Under the pieces are notes generated by a model. That model saw only the letters and a program-made list of their open reading frames with translations, was not told where the DNA came from and made no database searches. A program made the translations under genes and the position numbers. Shown in pieces: positions 31,759-39,626 of a stretch of DNA of 46,766 bases (its first letter is position 1; each line of letters starts with the position of its first letter). The DNA is from a virus, in IMG/VR virus record IMGVR_UViG_3300036521_000012, positions 1 to 46,766 of that record; one strand, given 5' to 3'.

Positions 31759-33002
31759 CGGTCGCCGGGCAGCCGACACGGCGGATCCGGCTCTCGATCG
31801 ACGGGCGCAACTTCGACCAGTTCGTGCGCGCGGATCTCGCCCATGATCTGAGCGAGCTGTCCGCCTCCTTCGACCTGACCTGCCGGGACGAGTTCCGCGC
31901 CGCGCAGAGCTGGGACTACGCCACGCCGGTCGACGGCACCGGCCCGCTCGACTGGGGCAAGCGGTGCGAGATCTTCGTCGACGGCGAACTCTGGCTGATC
32001 GGCCATGTCGACGAGGTCATGCCCGAGGCCTCGAACGGCCAGAGTTTCACCGTCATCAGCGGCCGCGATCTCACTGGCGACCTCGTCGATTGCCCGCCCG
32101 ATCCGCGCGGCAAGCACGAATATCGCGACCTCACTTTGACGGAGTTCGCCGAGAAGCTCTGCAAGCCCTTCTCGATCAAGGTCCGGGCCGAGACGGATGT
32201 TCTGCCGACATTCGACAAGATGACGGTCGAGGCCGGCGAGACGGTGCTCTCGGCAATCGCGAAATACGCCAAGCAGCGCGGCGTCCTCGTCACCACCGAC
32301 CGCGTCGGCACGCTCGTCATCACCCGCTCCGGCCAGGAGCGCGCCGCCGACGACATCGCCTTCCCCGGCAACGTCACCCGCTCGCGCGGCTCCTTTTCGG
32401 CCCGCGAGCGCTTCAGCGACTATTTCGTCAAGGGCCAGGGCGAGAAGAACGGCGGCAAGCGCGGCAAGACGCCGGCGCTGGACGCCACCGCCGAGCCGCT
32501 CGACACCGCGCCGACAAAGCCTGCGCCGGCGACCGACGACCCCGAGGATCTGCCCGAGGGTGCCGGCACGCTGGTCATGGGCCATGCGCGAGATCCGGAG
32601 GTGACGCGCTGGCGCCCCTTTATCGCCATGGCCCGCACGAAGGCGACCGCCTTCGACGCGCAGCGCCAAGCCGAATGGGAGATGCGCACCCGCCGCGGCA
32701 AGGGCGACAAGGAGGATTACACCTATCCCGGATACAGCGCGGCGGGCGCCCTGTGGAAGCCGAACACGCTGGCGCGGGTGACCGATACTTACGCCAATAT
32801 CGACCGCGACATGCTGCTCGCCGGCGTCCGGCTCACCTATGGCGAGCGCGGCGAGCGGACCGCGCTGCGCATGACCGGGCCTGAAGCCTACGACCTCCTT
32901 CCCGAGAACGACCGGCGCGCGGCCAAGGGCTCCGGCAAAAGCGCGGGCAAGAGCAGTTCGGCGAAGGGCGGCAAGCTCGACGGGACCGCGAGGCCGCTGT
33001 GA
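31755..33002 (+). CDS. P: Baseplate hub protein (Mu gpP/gp44-like)
   Basis: The 415-aa protein belongs to the tail protein D/gp27 hub fold: 'IDGRNFDQFVRADLAHDLSELSASFDLTCRDEFR', 'WLIGHVDEVMPEASNGQSFTVISGRDLTGDLVD' and the 'AIAKYAKQRGVLVTTDRVGTLVITRSG' segment. The C-terminus is basic (GSGKSAGKSSSAKGGK). GTG start, 4-base overlap with gpN. Confidence 0.92.
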   Translation: MTVAGQPTRRIRLSIDGRNFDQFVRADLAHDLSELSASFDLTCRDEFRAAQSWDYATPVDGTGPLDWGKRCEIFVDGELWLIGHVDEVMPEASNGQSFTVISGRDLTGDLVDCPPDPRGKHEYRDLTLTEFAEKLCKPFSIKVRAETDVLPTFDKMTVEAGETVLSAIAKYAKQRGVLVTTDRVGTLVITRSGQERAADDIAFPGNVTRSRGSFSARERFSDYFVKGQGEKNGGKRGKTPALDATAEPLDTAPTKPAPATDDPEDLPEGAGTLVMGHARDPEVTRWRPFIAMARTKATAFDAQRQAEWEMRTRRGKGDKEDYTYPGYSAAGALWKPNTLARVTDTYANIDRDMLLAGVRLTYGERGERTALRMTGPEAYDLLPENDRRAAKGSGKSAGKSSSAKGGKLDGTARPL

Positions 33003-33556
33003 TGGATCTGAAGGAGATCGTCCACGCCTTCCGCGGCATCGTCAGCCGCGCCGTCGTGCGCTCGACCAATGACGGCGGCGAGACGCAGACCGCGAGCGTC
33101 ACCACCCATCGCCATGTCGATCGCACCGATGTCGAGATCGCCCAGCCCTTCGGCCTGGCCTCGCGGGCTCCCAGCGGCGGGCTGATGGTCGTCTTCGCGA
33201 TCGGCGGCGACCAGGGCGATCTCGTCGGCCTGCCGGTGGCGGCGCCGGGCTCGCGCCTGGGCAACCTCGCCGAGGGCGAGACGGCGATCTACAACGCCAA
33301 GGGCGATCGCGTTCATCTCAAGGCCGACGGCACGATCGAGGTGCTCTCGGCCAACAAGGTGCTGGTGAAGGTGAAGGAAGCGACGGTGACGGTCGAGGAG
33401 GACCGCATCGTCGCGAAGATCGACGATTCCCGCCACGTCGTCCGGCCAACCTACGCCAAGACGCGCAAGGGCGACCATTGGGTCGTTGTGAACGACGCCG
33501 GAATCTGGTGCTCTGTCGCGCCGCTCGTGGGGCCGGATCCGGAGCCCAGTGCGTGA
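33002..33556 (+). CDS. Baseplate assembly protein V/spike (Mu gp45-like)
   Basis: The 184-aa protein has an OB-like domain and the strand-rich region of the spike: 'HRHVDRTDVEIAQPFGLASRAPSGGLMVVFAIGGDQGDLVGLPVAAP' and repeats such as 'AIYNAKGDRVHLKADGTIEVLSANKVLVKVKEATVTVEEDRI', the beta-helix tip. The last part is short and may carry a His-binding metal tip (RHVV). It pierces the outer membrane. It is followed by a cargo gene. Confidence 0.92.
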   Translation: MDLKEIVHAFRGIVSRAVVRSTNDGGETQTASVTTHRHVDRTDVEIAQPFGLASRAPSGGLMVVFAIGGDQGDLVGLPVAAPGSRLGNLAEGETAIYNAKGDRVHLKADGTIEVLSANKVLVKVKEATVTVEEDRIVAKIDDSRHVVRPTYAKTRKGDHWVVVNDAGIWCSVAPLVGPDPEPSA

Positions 33557-33596
33557 ACTTGCCTGGTTTCCGGCTCGTGAGATCGAAGGAGAACTG

Positions 33597-34748
33597 ATGC
33601 CTCCTGTTACAACGAGGACGTTGGGGCCTCTTCATCTTGAAGATCTGGAGCCGCACAGATTTGAAGATTTAGTCCGCCAGCTGCTCTACGACTTTCGGAA
33701 TTGGGGCCAGATAGAAGCTACAGGCAGGTCGGGTGGTGACGACGGTTTTGACGCACGTGCTTGGGAAATCACAGAAGCCGGTGGTACTCCAGAGATCGTC
33801 AGTGACGAACCTGAAGGCGAGCTAGTTCCGCTTCCGCTGCCCGCTCGCCAATGGCTGATCCAGTGCAAACGTGAGAGGACGATCGGTCCGTCGCAGCTAG
33901 TCAAGTACCTCGCTTCTTTGCCAGCCGATGGCTCTCTCGCGGGCCTGATATTCGTTGCGGCTTGCGACTTCTCCAAACGGGCTCGAGACGCCTTTAGAGA
34001 TCGCGTGCGCGAGTTGGGGATCGGCGAAGCCCATCTTTGGGGTAAAGGTGAACTGGAAGATCAGCTTTTCCAGCCCAAAAACGACCATCTGCTCTTCGCT
34101 TACTTCGGGATCTCGCTGCAGGTTCGGCGCAGGAGCCTGCGGGCGACCACGCGAAGCACCGTAACGATCAAGCGTAAGGTCAAACGCCTCCTTTTCCCTG
34201 GCATGGAGTATCTGGTTCGCGACGTCACAGACGTTAGGTACCCGTGGCGCGATGAAGCCAAGGGCAGAGATTTTGCCTATGGCCGATGGCGGGTGATCAA
34301 ATACGCAGGGATGCAGCATGATGGTCTCCGTTTCGAGGCCCGCCGCCATTACGCTTACCTGTCAGATGACGGTCAAAGTTGGGATTGGTCGGAGCTTTTC
34401 AATCTCGCGGCGCCTCATCAATCTGGAGACCCTTGGGCTCCTGACCGGGAGAAAATCCAAAAGGGGCGGGACCAAGCTTTCGAAGAGTGGTCTGCACTCC
34501 CGGAGGCGAATAGAGGGTACGGCGTGATCGAGGTTGTATTGCCTTTCGATGCAATCCTGGAGGTCGATGACATCGGTGATGATTGGTTTGAGCAGCCCCA
34601 CGTGTTGGTCGATCAGTGCGACGCTTTGATGGGGCCGTTTCGCAGCGACTTTAGTTTTTGGATCGAGCGGTACATCACGTCGGCTGAATCATTAGCGTAC
34701 CCCGCATTCGACGCGCGAGTATCAAAATTCTCTACCAAACAGCCCTAG
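33597..34748 (+). CDS. Cargo gene: Mrr-like PD-(D/E)xK nuclease, 383 aa
   Basis: The start at 33597 has GAAGGAG upstream; an ORF extension to 33549 overlaps gp45 and lacks one. The N-terminal domain has restriction-endonuclease-fold signs: Glu23 in FEDLV, GDDGFD at residues 47-52, and QCK at 89-91. A 'KYLASLPADGSLAGLIFVAAC' helix and strand and a 'GEAHLWGKGELEDQL' segment follow. The C-terminal 200 residues are unrecognised and may be the target-sensing part. It breaks the conserved gp45-gp46 order in a region of lower GC. A defence nuclease against other phages or modified DNA is likely but not proven. Confidence 0.8.
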   Translation: MPPVTTRTLGPLHLEDLEPHRFEDLVRQLLYDFRNWGQIEATGRSGGDDGFDARAWEITEAGGTPEIVSDEPEGELVPLPLPARQWLIQCKRERTIGPSQLVKYLASLPADGSLAGLIFVAACDFSKRARDAFRDRVRELGIGEAHLWGKGELEDQLFQPKNDHLLFAYFGISLQVRRRSLRATTRSTVTIKRKVKRLLFPGMEYLVRDVTDVRYPWRDEAKGRDFAYGRWRVIKYAGMQHDGLRFEARRHYAYLSDDGQSWDWSELFNLAAPHQSGDPWAPDREKIQKGRDQAFEEWSALPEANRGYGVIEVVLPFDAILEVDDIGDDWFEQPHVLVDQCDALMGPFRSDFSFWIERYITSAESLAYPAFDARVSKFSTKQP

Positions 34749-34794
34749 TGCAGCCCGCCGGCGCTGGTTCGGTTGATGTTCCATCATCTAACAG

Positions 34795-34814
34795 AGGCCC
34801 TGACCTCGGGGCCT
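34795..34814 (+). terminator. Late-boundary hairpin 3
   Basis: AGGCCCTGA and TCGGGGCCT, around CC, form a slightly mismatched version of the stems at 14107 and 21768 and are again followed by CTGTC. It lies 34 bases before gp46 and just after the cargo nuclease gene. Another GC palindrome-like stretch sits between it and the ATG. Confidence 0.6.
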
Positions 34815-34848
34815 GTCCGGGCTCGCGCGCGCGCGTCAATTTCGCGCC

Positions 34849-35310
34849 ATGTCCTTCCTCGACGCCGCTCTGGTCTTTGACCCTGCGACCCGCCGCGCCG
34901 ATCTGGTGCTGGGCGAGGATGGCGACCTCCTGCTCGACGAGACCCCGGCGACGCCGATGCTGATCTCGCTCGGCACCGACCGCCGCGCCGAGCCCGACGA
35001 TGAGCTGCCGTCGGGCATCGACGCACTCAACGCCTCGACCTCTTTCGTGGCCCGCCGTGGCTGGGTCGGCGACGCGCTCGACCCTCGCGGGCGCCGCATC
35101 GGCTGCCGGATCTGGCTGCTCGATCGCGCCAAGCAGACCGAGACGACGCGGCGTTTCTGCATCCTGTGGGCCGAGGAGGCGCTGGCCTGGGCGGGTGAGG
35201 AACTGGCACAGCCGGCGCAGGTCACCGCCGAATGGATCCGCCGCGGCACGCTGGCCCTGCGCTGCGTCGTCGACGGTACGGCGGTCGAGCGCCGGCTGCA
35301 GGTGCTCTGA
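34849..35310 (+). CDS. Baseplate wedge protein (Mu gp46-like)
   Basis: The 153-aa protein has the gp46 (DUF1973-type) features 'MLISLGTDRRAEPDDELP', 'RGWVGDAL' and 'RRIGCRIWLLDRAKQTETT'. It forms a wedge with gp47 and gp48. The upstream neighbour should be gp45, but a cargo gene intervenes. It overlaps the gp47 start by one base. Confidence 0.9.
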   Translation: MSFLDAALVFDPATRRADLVLGEDGDLLLDETPATPMLISLGTDRRAEPDDELPSGIDALNASTSFVARRGWVGDALDPRGRRIGCRIWLLDRAKQTETTRRFCILWAEEALAWAGEELAQPAQVTAEWIRRGTLALRCVVDGTAVERRLQVL

Positions 35311-36413
35311 TGCCGTTTCCGCTGTCGAGTCCGGAGGAGCTGGCCGAGAGCCAGGCCGTCGAGATGGCCGCCGCGCTGAAGGCGCTGCGGCCCGATGTCG
35401 AGCCGCTGGCGATCGACCGCGCCGTGCGCTCTGAGAAGGGGCTCGTCGCCGCCCATGTCCGCACCGACGCCATTGGACTTTACGAGACCCATCTGCATCT
35501 GCGCTGGTGGGGCGACCAGTACATGCCCGACACGGCCGAGCTGGAGGCACTGATCCGGCACGGCTCGATCTGGGGCGTCTATCAGCGCGCGGCGACCAAG
35601 GCCGTGGGCTTCGCCGCCTTCACCGGCACGCCCGGGCTCGCCATTCCCCTCGGCCTGCAGCTGCGCACGCCGGGCGGCGCGCTGGTCGAGACCTCCGAGG
35701 CCGGCGTCGTCGGCGACGGCGGCAGCGTCACGCTCGCGCTCGTCGCGACCGAAGGCGGAACCGCCGGCAACACGGCCGGGGGCGCGACGCTGCCGATCGT
35801 GACCGCGCTCGCCGGGCTCGACCCGCAGGCCGCGACGCTCGATGGGGACGGGCTCAAGGGCGGCGCGGCCGAGGAGACGCCGGCCTCGCTGCTGGAGCGC
35901 CTGCTCGCCGTCATCCGCGAGCCCGGCCATGGCGGCGCCGACTTCGACTATCCGAACTGGGTGCGCTCGGCCTTCGCGGCCTCGAAGGTGAAGACGATCG
36001 CCAACTGGGTCGGGCCCGGCTCGGTCGGCGTGGCGGTGGCGATGGGCACGGCGCTGGCGCCCGAGGAACCGTCGCCGGCCGAGATCGCGGCGATCGCCAC
36101 CCATCTCGAAGGGCTGCGCCCGGTGACGGCCGAGCTTCATGTCCTGGCCTATCTCCCGCTGGTCGTGCCCTTCACGCTCGCGATCACGCCCGACACGCTC
36201 GCCAACCGCGCCGCCGCGCAGGCCGCGCTCGCCGACCATTTCGCGCGGGAGGCGACGATCGGCGGGCGCATGGAGCTGTCGCGGATCTCGGAAGCCGTCT
36301 CGGCCGCCAATGGCGAATACGCCCATCGCATCGAGAGCCCGGCCGCGGCGATCGCGCCCGCGCCGCGCGAGCTGCCGCTGCTGGGCGCCATCACCTGGGA
36401 GGCCTGGTCGTGA
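35310..36413 (+). CDS. Baseplate J protein (Mu gp47-like)
   Basis: The 367-aa protein belongs to the Baseplate J family: 'VAAHVRTDAIGLYETHLHLRWWGDQYMPDTAELEALIRHGSIWGVYQRAATKAVGFAAFTG', the 'GTAGNTAGGATLPIVTALAGLDPQAATLDGDGLKGGAAEETPASLLERLL' beta domain and a C-terminal helical domain. It joins the wedges to the central hub. Confidence 0.95.
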   Translation: MPFPLSSPEELAESQAVEMAAALKALRPDVEPLAIDRAVRSEKGLVAAHVRTDAIGLYETHLHLRWWGDQYMPDTAELEALIRHGSIWGVYQRAATKAVGFAAFTGTPGLAIPLGLQLRTPGGALVETSEAGVVGDGGSVTLALVATEGGTAGNTAGGATLPIVTALAGLDPQAATLDGDGLKGGAAEETPASLLERLLAVIREPGHGGADFDYPNWVRSAFAASKVKTIANWVGPGSVGVAVAMGTALAPEEPSPAEIAAIATHLEGLRPVTAELHVLAYLPLVVPFTLAITPDTLANRAAAQAALADHFAREATIGGRMELSRISEAVSAANGEYAHRIESPAAAIAPAPRELPLLGAITWEAWS

Positions 36414-37018
36414 GCCGCAGTCCCGACCAGGTCCAGGCCGATCTGTTGGCGCACGCCCCGCAAGGCTGGGTCTGGCCGCATCTCGCTCCAAACGCGCCCG
36501 ACAGCACCTTTGAAACGCTCTTCAAGCCGCTCGCACAGGGCCTCGCCGCAGTTGAGGCGACCGCCGAGGCGATGATGGAGGAGATCGACCCGCGCACGGC
36601 GACGCTCCTCTTGCCGGATTTCGAGCGGGTGCTGGGGCCGGACCCGTGCGGGCGCGATCCCTCGACGATGTCGCTGGAGCAGCGCCGGCAGCTCGCCCAC
36701 CAGCGCTGGACCGCCCGCGGCGGCGCCTCGATCCCTTACTTCGTGGCGCTCGCTGCCAAGCGCGGCGTCGCGATCACGATCAGCGAGAACCGGGTCTCCT
36801 ACGCCGGCGAGATGGTCTGCGGCGACGAGATCGTCGAGCCGCCCGAGCAGTTCATCTGGACCGTCCATCTCGCTTTGATCGGCGAGACGCTGTTCGAGGC
36901 CGGTGCGGGCCAGGCCGGCGACCGGCTCTACGACCTGATCCTGTCGGACGTCGAATGCGACATCCGGCGGGTCAAGCCCGCCCACACCGAAGTCGTCTTC
37001 AACTACGAGGAAGCCTGA
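36410..37018 (+). CDS. Baseplate wedge protein (Mu gp48-like, DUF2313/YmfQ)
   Basis: The 202-aa protein has the DUF2313 landmarks 'LLAHAPQGWVWP', 'LFKPLAQGLAAVEATAEAMMEEIDPRTATLLLPDFERVLG' and 'QRRQLAHQRWTARGGASIPYFVALAAKRG'. The GTG start overlaps the gp47 stop, and its own stop overlaps the fibre start. It is the wedge component that links the fibre region. Confidence 0.92.
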   Translation: MSRSPDQVQADLLAHAPQGWVWPHLAPNAPDSTFETLFKPLAQGLAAVEATAEAMMEEIDPRTATLLLPDFERVLGPDPCGRDPSTMSLEQRRQLAHQRWTARGGASIPYFVALAAKRGVAITISENRVSYAGEMVCGDEIVEPPEQFIWTVHLALIGETLFEAGAGQAGDRLYDLILSDVECDIRRVKPAHTEVVFNYEEA

Positions 37019-38079
37019 TGGATCGCATCATTCATCCGACAGCCGTCGACATCGGCGGCGGCAGGCGCGGCTTCCGCTCGAAGGACACCGTTGCGGGGCT
37101 GCCGGGCACGGTGGTCACCGCCGCCCATATGAACGCCCAGCAGGAAGAAATCTTAGCGCTGATCGAGGCCTGCGGGTTCTCTCCCGACGCCGCCAAACTC
37201 TATCAGCTGCTGCTCGCCGTCCGGTCCCAGCGCCCGAACTTCATCCCGACGATCGGCGGCTCGGCCGATGCCCTGACCGCGACGCTTGACCCGGAACCGG
37301 AGGATTGGGACGAACTGACCGGCACGCCGTTCCGCTTCGTCGTCTCGACCACCAATACCGGTGCCGCAAATCTCGCCATCACGGGACTGCCCGGCACCAA
37401 GGACATCGTCTATCCCGGCGACAACGCGCCGATGCTGGCGGGCGAGCTGATCCAGGGTGCGGTGCGCACCGGCCTCTATGACGGAACGCGGGTGCAACTG
37501 ATCGACGCCGGCTCGCGCGTCCGCGGCGGTGTGTCGTTCCGTGGCATGGTGATGTTTACCGCGTCCGGCACCTTCAACCCAACGGCCTATGGGTTGACCA
37601 TTCACGATCGAATACTGGGCCTCCTCTGGGGAGCGGGGGGTGGTGCGGCCTCCGATGCCGGAACCTATGGTGCTGCCGGCGGCGGTGGTGGATTTTCAAT
37701 GAAGAGCTTTAATTGCCCTCCCACTCCTACAGGCGCGACGGTCGGTGCAGGCGGGGCAGGTGCCACGGGCGGCGGAAATGGCAATACAGGAGGGACGACC
37801 TCCTTCGGAGCGCTCTTCTCCGCGACAGGTGGTGCCGGCGCCACGGCGGGACCAGGCGCGGGCGGCAATGGTGTCGGCGGCGATGTCAACCTGCCCGGCG
37901 GCTATGGCGGCGACATCATCAACTCGGACGTCTCGGCGGCGATCGGCGGCGCTGCACCCTTGATGGGGAACCAGCCGATTGATTCTGGGACGGGCCTTAA
38001 TCCGATCGGCTCCGGCGGCGCGGCCCGTCTGTTCAACGCGCAGAATGGGCAGGCCGGCGCCATTCTGCTGATCTGGTAG
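37018..38079 (+). CDS. Tail fibre with glycine-rich C-terminal tip
   Basis: The 353-aa protein starts with a short attachment region (MDRIIHPTAVDIGGGRRGFRSKDTVAGLPGTVVTAAHMNA). A middle region (about residues 75-185) has the look of a trimeric fibre linker. The last 150 residues are dominated by glycine: 'GAGGGAASDAGTYGAAGGGGG', 'GAGGAGATGGGNGNTGG', 'ATGGAGATAGPGAGGNGVGG'. The end is 'GGAARLFNAQNGQAGAILLIW'. Gly-rich motifs of this sort build polyglycine-II tips in phage adhesins. It is probably the receptor-binding protein. Confidence 0.82.
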   Translation: MDRIIHPTAVDIGGGRRGFRSKDTVAGLPGTVVTAAHMNAQQEEILALIEACGFSPDAAKLYQLLLAVRSQRPNFIPTIGGSADALTATLDPEPEDWDELTGTPFRFVVSTTNTGAANLAITGLPGTKDIVYPGDNAPMLAGELIQGAVRTGLYDGTRVQLIDAGSRVRGGVSFRGMVMFTASGTFNPTAYGLTIHDRILGLLWGAGGGAASDAGTYGAAGGGGGFSMKSFNCPPTPTGATVGAGGAGATGGGNGNTGGTTSFGALFSATGGAGATAGPGAGGNGVGGDVNLPGGYGGDIINSDVSAAIGGAAPLMGNQPIDSGTGLNPIGSGGAARLFNAQNGQAGAILLIW

Positions 38080-38091
38080 GGAGCGGCTTAC

Positions 38092-38640
38092 ATGCAGCGT
38101 TTCGCCCGTATCGCCGACGGCGTTGTCGTCGAGATCATGTCCTCGCCCGATGGCGAGGATTTTGCCGAGCTGTTCCACCCGGAAATTGTCGCGGCCTGCC
38201 GCCCTTGCGGAGCAGAGGTAACACAGGGCTGGCTGCTGAAAGCGGGCGAGCTTGTTGCGCCGCCGCCACCGGCGCCTCCCACTCGAGCTGAGCTGATCAC
38301 CAGGCTGAAAAACCAGCGCTGGCAGCGCGAGATCGCCGGCGTCACGGCCATGATCGGCGGGCAGCCGGTGCTGGTCTCGACCGCGCGGGGTGACGAGCGC
38401 GCGACGCTGCACGCCACGCTGACCGCGATCAGTTTGGGCCTGCGCAGCGATGGCGCAACCTACAACTTCGCCGACGGCGTGCCGCGGGCGGTGAGCAACG
38501 CCGACATGCAAGGAGCCATCATGGCGGCGCTCGCCCATGTCCAGGGCGCCTTCGACCTCGAACTGGCGCTGACGGCCGACATCGAGGCCGGCGAGATCAC
38601 CGCCTTCGCCGACATCGACGCCGCCTTCGCGGCCGCCTGA
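38092..38640 (+). CDS. Fibre-associated protein with DUF4376 domain
   Basis: The 182-aa protein starts 'MQRFARIADGVVVEIMSSPDGEDFAELFHPEI', typical of fibre-linked or fibre assembly proteins. A Pro-rich linker (APPPPAPPT) follows, then a DUF4376-like C-terminal half (LKNQRWQREIAGVTAMIGGQPVLVST to DMQGAIMAALAHVQGAFDLELAL). It may be a fibre chaperone or minor fibre part. Confidence 0.78.
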   Translation: MQRFARIADGVVVEIMSSPDGEDFAELFHPEIVAACRPCGAEVTQGWLLKAGELVAPPPPAPPTRAELITRLKNQRWQREIAGVTAMIGGQPVLVSTARGDERATLHATLTAISLGLRSDGATYNFADGVPRAVSNADMQGAIMAALAHVQGAFDLELALTADIEAGEITAFADIDAAFAAA

Positions 38641-38650
38641 GGAGGGCCCG

Positions 38651-38812
38651 ATGAACACCGCACGCACAGACTTGGCGAGTCTCGACAGGGCCGTCGAAGA
38701 CAAGGTCAAAACCTTGCCGGCGGCATTAGCCATCGGCATTGATCCCACCCGGCGCATTGCCAGCCCAGCGCCGAGCCGGGGAACAACTCCCCGAAAGTGT
38801 GGAGCGACGCAG
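38651..38812 (+). pseudogene. Start of an interrupted phage gene
   Basis: A strong ribosome binding site (GGAGGG) precedes the ATG at 38651, followed by a good coding-like start 'MNTARTDLASLDRAVEDKVKTL'. After about residue 23 the sequence loses sense and leads into the cargo HEPN-like gene. From memory the opening resembles that of some phage peptidoglycan peptidases. The matching rest of the gene is not recognisable here, except possibly in the region 39446-39651. Confidence 0.5.
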
Positions 38813-39445
38813 ATGCCAATCAAGCTTTTCAATTGGTCCCAGGGCCATACCGCATTGGCAGGGGTTCCTGGTGCCCATGATGCGATTGCAATCACGATAT
38901 CGACGGGCTCGGCCATCGAGGTGGACTTCGCGACATTGCTCGCGCTGCTGATGCAGACAGAGATCGACGCCGCGCTCACCGTCTGGGCAAACGTGCGGGG
39001 AGCCGATTCCCAGGAAAAAGCAATTCTCAGTGTGGCTAAGCAAAAGCTCGGTGCTGAGGAGCTCGCCTTGCTGCAGGGGGTCCTGAAGGAGACGAAGTCG
39101 TTCCGAGGAATGCGCGACAACTTCGCTCATGGCATATGGCTTCGGGCTGAAAATCTCCCAGGCCAGGCCGTCCTGCGGAAAGTCAGTGAAGGCGCCAGGT
39201 TTCAATCGGCCATCCTCTCGGGGCGCCCCGGCCTTATTGAAATCACCGTCGAAGAAAAGGACGTGTTCGGCGAGCCTGAGTTTCAGCGTGTTGTAATCAG
39301 TGCAACGCGGGCGAAATCGCTCACAGCCCAGCTCCTTTGGCATTTCCTGCAGAAGCGCCTCCGCCCGGAGGACGAACATCCCAAGCTGCTGGTTGAAACC
39401 CAGGGGAGACTCGAACAGGTGCGGGCCAATTTCCCAGCAGTCTAG
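38813..39445 (+). CDS. Cargo gene: HEPN-like protein, 210 aa
   Basis: The start at 38813 has GGAG 8 bases upstream. The helical N-terminal half includes 'FATLLALLMQTEIDAALTVWANV' (residues 39-61) and 'LKETKSFRGMRDNFAHGIW', with an Arg-x4-His motif at Arg101-His106. This is the HEPN pattern. The C-terminal half has beta strands (IEITVEEKDVF, FQRVVISATR) and may be a separate domain. The lower GC content and the interrupted flanking gene mark it as recently acquired. The role is probably phage defence or toxin-like RNA cleavage, but this is by motif only. Confidence 0.7.
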   Translation: MPIKLFNWSQGHTALAGVPGAHDAIAITISTGSAIEVDFATLLALLMQTEIDAALTVWANVRGADSQEKAILSVAKQKLGAEELALLQGVLKETKSFRGMRDNFAHGIWLRAENLPGQAVLRKVSEGARFQSAILSGRPGLIEITVEEKDVFGEPEFQRVVISATRAKSLTAQLLWHFLQKRLRPEDEHPKLLVETQGRLEQVRANFPAV

Positions 39446-39626
39446 GCGTTCGGCGCGCCGGCCTTCATCCACCAGGCGGGCTAGTTCTGGAAGCGTGACA
39501 GGGGAGCCCAAGGGCTCCGGCGGCTCAACTTGCAGGGAGCGCCGCCCGACGAGAGCAAGATCACATCGCCCGTCACGGCGGCCGAGGCCGCGCCTGATTG
39601 GGCGACGATTCTGGACTGCAGCACAA
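39446..39626 (+). other. Remnant sequence before the methylase
   Basis: The 181 bases contain a coding-like frame that reads 'AFGAPAFIHQAG', an amber stop, then 'FWKRDRGAQGLRRLNLQGAPPDESKITSPVTAAEAAPDWA' (in parts), running on to TAA near 39651 inside the methylase gene. This looks like the tail of a decayed phage gene, perhaps the same one that starts at 38651. No complete gene is present. Confidence 0.4.

Noticed and set aside
29962-31779. A 605-aa minus-strand frame opposite tape measure and gpN
   Set aside because: It crosses several well-supported + strand genes and has the Arg/Gly-rich look of a GC-driven shadow frame.
37140-38090. Invertible fibre region (gin/gix-type)
   Set aside because: No invertase gene, no oppositely oriented fibre copy and no inverted crossover sites were seen.
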